From: Mesostigma viride
Lineage: Eukaryota > Streptophyta > Mesostigmatophyceae > Mesostigmatales > Mesostigmataceae
Length of the DNA stretch: 64,000 bases
NCBI GenBank assembly: GCA_009746045.1
Contig: RPFO01002012.1
Location: 30,110 to 94,109 of the forward strand
Reading direction: 5' to 3'
Part shown: positions 58,601 to 64,000 of the stretch, piece by piece
Numbering within the stretch: the first letter of the stretch is position 1
Layout of the letters: each line of letters begins with the position of its first letter
Notes under the pieces: model-generated
Databases searched by the model: none
What the model was told of the DNA's origin: nothing
What the model saw: the letters and a program-made list of their open reading frames with translations, nothing else
Program-made: the position numbers and the translations under genes

Positions 58601-61600
58601 TGTGGGGGGAGCAAGCCACCGTTCTGTGGAGATTCAGGGAATGCCTTGGTGGCTGAGGTGCTCGCAACGCTCACAAAGTGGTCACACAGCGTCCACGCTT
58701 GCCTAGTGCTCGCCCCACAGTACCTCCACGAGTGGTCACATGCCAAGAGAAGGGTCGCCATGCGCATGAGGGAAGGGTCGCCGTGCGCACGAGGGAAGGG
58801 TCGCCGTGTGCACGAGGGAAGGGTCGCCATGCGCATGAGGGAAGGGTCGCCATGCTCCCTGAGTTTTCTTCAGAGTTTTCTCATTTGCTGAGCCTTTCGT
58901 CACTTATTGCTATGAAAAACATGGTTGATTCTCAAGTAACATTCAAACATTCAAACATTCAAACATTCAAACATTCAAACATTCAAACATTCCAACATTC
59001 CAACATTCAAATGCCCATGGGCTCTGCTTCCTTCCAGCGCATCCGCAGCCGTCCATCCGCGTCCCTGGCACTGAGTCCCCATCGTCATCCCATGATTGTA
59101 TGGGCATCATCACGCACGGAGCTCACGCATGTAGCCCATAAAAAAACTCTGGTCTTCCGTATCGGATCTTGGGGTGAAGGGCGGATCCTGTGTGCGGGGC
59201 ACTGCTCCTGCACCGATGCGCATGGTGGATGGGTTGTTGATGCGTGCGTTGCTCGGGATGGCCAATGGTCGGGGTTGTCTTTGTCCCCCGTTGGCACCTC
59301 TCATCATCCGCAGGTGGTGGGAAACTCGGGCGCAATCCTGCTGCAGACCGCCGGCCTGGTGAGAAGGACATTTGATAAGAACAGACGGTGCTACTGTCGT
59401 GCATGGTGTTCCGGTATAGTCACGAATGCGGATCCTGGGGCGTGCCTTGATACCTGCTGGACCGCATGCTGATTAGTACTTTTCTCCCTTTAGTCATTCC
59501 CCCCTGGTTATCTTTGTTTCCACTTAGCAGTTCCAACTGGTTGTCTTCATGATTCCCAATTAGTTATCTTCATGATTCCCAATTAGTTATCTTCATGATT
59601 CCCAATAAGTAATCTTCATGATTCCCAATAAGTTATCTTCATGATTCCCAATTAGTTATCTTCATGATTCCCAATTAGTTATCTTCATGATTCCCAATTA
59701 GTTATCTTCATGATTCCCAATTAGTTATCTTCATGATTCCCGATTAGTTATCTTCATGATTCCCAATTAGTAATCTTCATGATTCCCAATTAGTTATCTT
59801 CATGATTCCCAATTAGTTATCTTCATGATTCCCGATTAGTTATCTTCATGATTCCAAATTAGTTATCTTCATGATTGCCGATTAGTTATCTTCATGATTC
59901 CCAATTAGTTATCTTCATGATTGCCGATTAGTTATCTTCATGATTGCCAATTAGTTATCTTCATGATTGCCGATTAGTTATCTTCATGACTCCGAATTAG
60001 TTATCTTCATGATTCCCAATTAGTTATCTTCATGATTGCCAATTAGTAATCTTCATGATTCCCGATTAGTTATCTTCATGACTCCGAATTAGTTATCTTC
60101 ATGATTCCCAATTAGTTATCTTCATGATTCCCAATTAGTTATCTTCATGATTGCCGATTAGTTATCTTCATGACTCCGAATTAGTTATCTTCATGATTCC
60201 CAATTAGTTATCTTCATGATTGCCAATTAGTAATCTTCATGATTGCCGATTAGTTATCTTCATGATTGCCGATTAGTTATCTTCATGACTCCGAATTAGT
60301 TATCTTCATGATTCCCAATTAGTTATCTTCATGATTCCCAATTAGTTATCTTCATGATTCCCGATTAGTTATCTTCATGATTCCCAATTAGTCATCTTCA
60401 TGATTCCCAATTAGTAATCTTCATGATTGCCGATTAGTTATCTTCATGATTCCCAATTAGTTATCTTCATGATTCCCAATTAGTTATCTTCATGATTCCC
60501 AATCAGTCATCTTCATGATTGCCGATTAGTTATCTTCATGATTGCCGATTAGTTATCTTCATGACTCCGAATTAGTTATCTTCATGATTCCCAATTAGTT
60601 ATCTTCATGATTGCCGATTAGTTATCTTCATGATTCCCAATTAGTAATCTTCATGATTCCCAATTAGTTATCTTCATGATTCCCAATTAGTAATCTTCAT
60701 GATTCCCGATTAGTTATCTTCATGATTCCCAATTAGTTATCTTCATGATTCCCAATTAGTTATCTTCATGATTCCCGATTAGTTATCTTCATGATTCCCA
60801 ATTAGTTATCTTCATGATTCCCAATTAGTTATCTTCATGATTCCCAATTAGTTATCTTCATGTGTCCCTTGGGCGGAGGCACCGGGTGCATGCAACAGCC
60901 AGCAGTTCTACTGCATTCTACTTGAATTTGGTACCTTCTATGATCACCGCCTGGGCTTCCAAAGTACTTCCGGCTGCACTGCATCCATCCCAGGCCTTGG
61001 TGTGCCACAAACCGGGGTGCGCCACAAAAGGTACAGGTTTTCTATGCGGTGGCGCATATTTTGGGAACGGTGACGTTGACAATGTAAGGCACGCATGCCC
61101 CGTGTGTGCGCGGTGTTCGCGATGGTATATGTTGGGTACGAAGGTGTATCATGGTATATGATGGCATATGATGGCATATGGTGACATATGATGGCATATG
61201 GTGACATATGATGGCATATGATGGCATATGATGGCATCGATGGCATATGATAGCATATGATGGCATATGATGGCATATGATGGCATATGGTGACATATGA
61301 TGGCATGTGGTGGTATATGATGGGTATGAGGGGAGCCCCCCCGTGCGGAGGATGTTGGCATGCACGTGTTTGTGTGGTTAGTTATGCTATGCGGTACTAG
61401 CACATGTCTTGTTCACCTACTCTTTCCTATTGTACTTCTGTCGCTACTCGCACATGTCTTGTATACCTACTCTTTCCTATTGTTCTTCTGTCGGTACTCG
61501 CACCTGTCTTGTATACCTATTCTTTCCTATTGTACTTCTGTACTCTTCCCTATTGTACTACGTTATGTATTCTCTGTTTTATGTGGGGACTGGGGACCGC

Positions 61601-61728
61601 AGGAGATCGACACACACGACGTGGTCATCCGACTAAACCTGGCGCCCGTATATGGCTTCCAGCCCTACGTCGGTCAGAAGACCACGTTTGACTTTGTCAA
61701 CGCCAACAATGTGCGGCAGTTGCTGCAG
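55636..61728 (+). CDS. Sialyltransferase-like protein (GT29 family), four exons seen, incomplete at both ends
   Basis: GT29 enzymes are Golgi type II membrane proteins that transfer sialic acid or related sugars from CMP donors. Exons: 55636-55890, 57140-57556, 59314-59358, 61603-61728, all phase 0. Exon A is Ser/Arg-rich linker with NVSACGGTF; exon B has FVVFNATLQSATLRRWV. Sialylmotif L is built from three exons: PRSCA (end of B), VVGNSGAILLQTAGL (C) and EIDTHDVVIRLNLAP, then GQKTTFDFVN (D). The CAVVGNSG and HDVVIRLN wording is diagnostic. Motifs S, III and VS and the membrane anchor are not in view. Algae and plants have such genes although sialic acid is generally not found in them, so the true donor may be CMP-Kdo or similar (inference). 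Confidence 0.85.
55918..56075 (+). repeat. 26-bp tandem repeat in GT29 intron A
   Basis: Units of GGTCGCTGTGTG(G/A)AGACGCT with GTTAC-type ends, about six copies. Confidence 0.85.
56555..56755 (+). repeat. Imperfect ~33-bp repeats in GT29 intron A
   Basis: Recurring CTTTGAACGCTTACCTT and TTTGAGAGCTCA(A/C)CTTCG blocks with G runs between them, about six units. Confidence 0.75.
57040..57170 (+). repeat. Duplicated acceptor and exon start in the GT29 gene
   Basis: GCGCAG/TTTGTCGCCTTCAACACCAC (exon-like from 57049) and TCGCAG/TTTGTGGTATTCAACGCCAC (exon B, 57140) are 91 bp apart. The upstream copy loses frame before exon B. Confidence 0.6.
57830..58380 (+). repeat. 37-bp tandem repeat in GT29 intron B
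   Basis: About 14 units built of TTTAGTATGTGGTTGGTGGG, TGCATTTA and GTGGTAGTG or TTTGTAGTG. Confidence 0.92.
58742..58862 (+). repeat. 23-bp tandem repeat in GT29 intron B
   Basis: About five units of GAGGGAAGGGTCGCC(A/G)TG followed by CGCATG or variants. Confidence 0.9.
58938..59010 (+). repeat. 10-bp tandem repeat (ACATTCAAAC)
   Basis: About seven units of ACATTCAAAC, the last ones with CC in place of AA. Confidence 0.92.
59525..60862 (+). repeat. 23-bp satellite-like array in GT29 intron C
   Basis: About 58 units of the form TTATCTTCATGATTCCCAAT with a TAG end; variants are CCGAT, GCCAAT, CTCCGAAT and TAATC. There are no spacers. Confidence 0.97.
61150..61320 (+). repeat. 10-bp tandem repeat (ATGGCATATG) in GT29 intron C
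   Basis: About 17 units with GTGAC variants every few copies. Confidence 0.92.
61400..61556 (+). repeat. ~50-bp tandem repeat before GT29 exon D
   Basis: Three to four units with CTTTCCTATTGTACTTCTGT, CGCTACTCGCACATGTCTTG and TATACCTA, ending about 45 bp before the exon D acceptor. Confidence 0.85.
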
Positions 61729-62164
61729 GTGAGGCGCTGTGACCTGCGCGGTGTGGGTTTTGGGGCACGCAGCGTTGGATGTCTCCCTAATACATCTACT
61801 GTTGCGTGGTGTGGAGTTGTGGCATGTGGCGTTGTGGCATGTGGCGTTGTCATATGTGGCGTTGTGGCGTGGGGCAGTTGCGGCAAACACCTGCTGGGCG
61901 GGACACAAGTCTTGGGCTGCCTTGACCCATTGCAGCAGCTGCTCGTTTCAGCATGTGACAGCTACAGGGGCGTTCCAAAGAAGTTCCAAAGAAACACTGG
62001 TCGATTCAATGAAGGTTGAAAGAAGACTGCGTTAGGACTGTGCTCTTCATGGTGGCATCTCGGAATGTTGCGCTCTGTGCGACGAACGCCCTTGGAATGC
62101 TAGCGTTGCGCTTTTATTTATTTGTGTCAGATTGCGAGCCATCATATGGGGTTCTCCCTTTCTC
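61729..62164. other. Start of GT29 intron D
   Basis: The donor CAG/GTGAGG at 61729 opens an intron whose end is not in the window. No exon was recognised before the CT-rich array. Confidence 0.6.
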
Positions 62165-63289
62165 CCCCCCCCGCCCCCTCTCTCTCCCTCTCCCTCTCCC
62201 TCTCCCTCTCCCTCTCCCTCTCCCTCTCCTCTCCTCTCCCTCTCCCTCTCCTCTCCCTCTCCCTCTCCCTCTCCCTCTCCCTCTCCCTCTCCCTCTCCTC
62301 TCCCTCTCCCTCTCCCTCTCCCTCTCCTCTCCTCTCCCTCTCCCTCTCCTCTCCCTCTCCCTCTCCTCTCCCTCTCCCTCTCCTCTCCCTCTCCCTCTCC
62401 CTCTCCCTCTCCCTCTCCTCTCCCTCTCCCTCTCCCTCTCCTCTCCCTCTCCCTCTCCCTCTCCCTCTCCCTCTCCCTCTCCCTCTCCCTCTCCCTCTCC
62501 CTCTCCCTCTCCCTCTCCCTCTCCCTCTCCCTCTCCTCTCCCTCTCCCTCTCCCTCTCCCTCTCCTCTCCCTCTCCCTCTCCTCTCCCTCTCCCTCTCCC
62601 TCTCCCTCTCCTCTCCCTCTCCTCTCCTCTCCCTCTCCCTCTCCCTCTCCCTCTCCCTCTCTCTCCTCTCCTCTCCCTCTCCCTCTCCCTCTCCTCTCCC
62701 TCTCCCTCTCCTCTCCCCTCTCCCTCTCCCTCTCCTCTCCCTCCCCTCTCCTCTCCCTCTCCCTCTCCCTCTCCCTCTCCTCCCTCTCCTCTCCCTCTCC
62801 CTCTCCTCTCCCTCTCCTCTCCCTCTCCCTCTCCTCTCTCCTCTCCCTCTCCCTCTCCTCTCCCTCTCCCTCTCTCCCTCTCCCTCTCCTCTCCTCTCTC
62901 CTCTCCCTCTCCCTCTCCCTCTCCTCTCCCTCTCCCTCTCCCTCTCCTCTCCCTCTCCCTCTCCCTCTCCCTCTCCCTCTCCTCTCCCTCTCCCTCTCCC
63001 TCTCCCTCTCCCTCTCCCTCTCCCTCTCCCTCTCCTCTCTCCCTCTCCCTCTCCCTCTCCCTCTCCTCTCCTCTCCCTCTCCTCTCCCTCTCCCTCTCCT
63101 CTCCTCTCCTCTCCCTCTCCTCTCCCTCTCCCTCTCCCTCTCCTCTCCTCTCCTCTCCCTCTCCCTCTCCCTCTCCTCTCCCTCTCCCTCTCCCCTCTCC
63201 TCTCCCTCTCCCTCTCCCTCTCCCTCTCCCTCTCCTCTCCCTCTCCTCTCCCTCTCCCTCTCCTCCTCCTCTCCTCTCCCTCTCCCTCT

Positions 63290-63320
<31 letters not shown>

Positions 63321-64000
63321 CCCTCTCCCTCTCCCTCTCCCTCTCCCTCTCCCTCTCCCTCTCCCTCTCCTCTCCTCTCCCTCTCCTCTCTCCCTCTCCC
63401 TCTCCCTCTCCCTCTCCTCTCCTCTCCTCTCCCTCTCCTCTCCCTCTCCCTCTCCCTCTCCCTCTCCCTCTCCCTCTCCCTCTCCCTCTCTCCTCTCTCT
63501 CCCTCTCCCTCTCCCTCTCCCTCTCCTTCCCTCTCCCTCTCCCTCCCTCTCCCTCTCCCTCTCCCTCTCCCTCTCCCTCTCCTCTCCTCCCCTCTCCCTC
63601 TCCTCTCCTCTCCTCTCCCTCTCCCTCTCCCTCTCCCTCTCCTCTCCTCTCCCTCTCCCTCTCCCCTCCTCTCCCTCTCCCTCTCCCTCTCCCTCCCCTC
63701 TCCCTTCCCTCTCCCTCTCCCTCTCCCCTCTCCTCTCCCTCTCCCTCTCCTCTCCCTCTCCTCTCCTCTCCTCTCCTCTCCTCTCCCTCTCCTCTCCTCT
63801 CCCTCTCCCTCTCCCTCTCCTCTCTCTCCCTCTCCCTCTCCTCTCCTCTCCCTCCCTCCCTCTCCCTCTCCCTCTCCCTCTCCTCTCCCTCCTCCTCTCC
63901 TCTCCTCTCCCTCTCCCTCTCCCTCTCCCTCTCCCTCTCCCTCTCCTCTCCCTCTCCCTCTCCCTCTCCTCTCCTCTCCCTCTCCCTCCTCCCTCTCCTC
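62165..64000. repeat. (CCCTCT)n / (CCTCT)n array running off the right end
   Basis: More than 1.8 kb made almost only of C and T in CCCTCT and CCTCT units with rare irregularities, on the sense strand of the GT29 gene. Confidence 0.97.

Noticed and set aside
59525-60862. CRISPR-like array
   Set aside because: 23-bp units follow each other without unique spacers, in a eukaryotic intron; it is a satellite.

Overview
The window is nuclear DNA of a photosynthetic eukaryote, most likely a green alga. The evidence is GC-rich coding sequence, many short exons with GTGAGT, GTGCGT and GTGGGT donors, a GLDH gene for the last step of plant-type ascorbate synthesis, an LSm7 that reads like plant LSm7, and a tryptophanyl-tRNA synthetase with a transit-peptide-like N-terminus. 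No bacterial operon structure is visible. The species cannot be named from the sequence alone.

Six genes were reconstructed, mostly by joining exons at matching phases. (1) 2-5238 +: NEK-type protein kinase with a very long low-complexity tail, 5' end outside the window. (2) 18664-12430 -: calponin-homology domain protein with a K/E-rich tail, six exons. (3) 19496-31079 +: organellar tryptophanyl-tRNA synthetase, 14 exons, 466 aa. (4) 33853-33413 -: small heat-shock protein, intronless, with TATA box and heat-shock elements. (5) 34803-42575 +: L-galactono-1,4-lactone dehydrogenase, five exons, 600 aa. (6) 53177-51233 -: LSm7, four exons plus an unresolved first exon. A seventh gene, a GT29 sialyltransferase-like protein, runs from about 55636 off the right end with four visible exons. 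Genes 2/3, 4/5 and 6/7 are head-to-head pairs.

The gaps at 5.7-12.2, 31.7-32.8 and 42.8-50.7 kb are mobile-element graveyards. The main family is a non-LTR retrotransposon seen in two forms: elements that carry only an ORF1-like protein followed directly by a 3' UTR of roughly 420-500 bp, and decayed fragments of the reverse-transcriptase ORF2. Both end in a small hairpin followed by an AATT-type tetranucleotide tail. Nested in them are a 1360-bp piggyBac-like element at a TTAA site with its empty-site paralogue also in the window, insertions with 12- and 14-bp target duplications, and inverted-repeat elements.

The introns are full of tandem repeats, mostly pyrimidine-rich on the coding strand and often placed just before a 3' splice site. 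Several other tandem duplications start at a 5' splice site. The best candidates for new biology are the ORF1-only retrotransposon family, the piggyBac-like element, and these two kinds of splice-site-linked repeat. No CRISPR array, rRNA, intact tRNA or virus was recognised.
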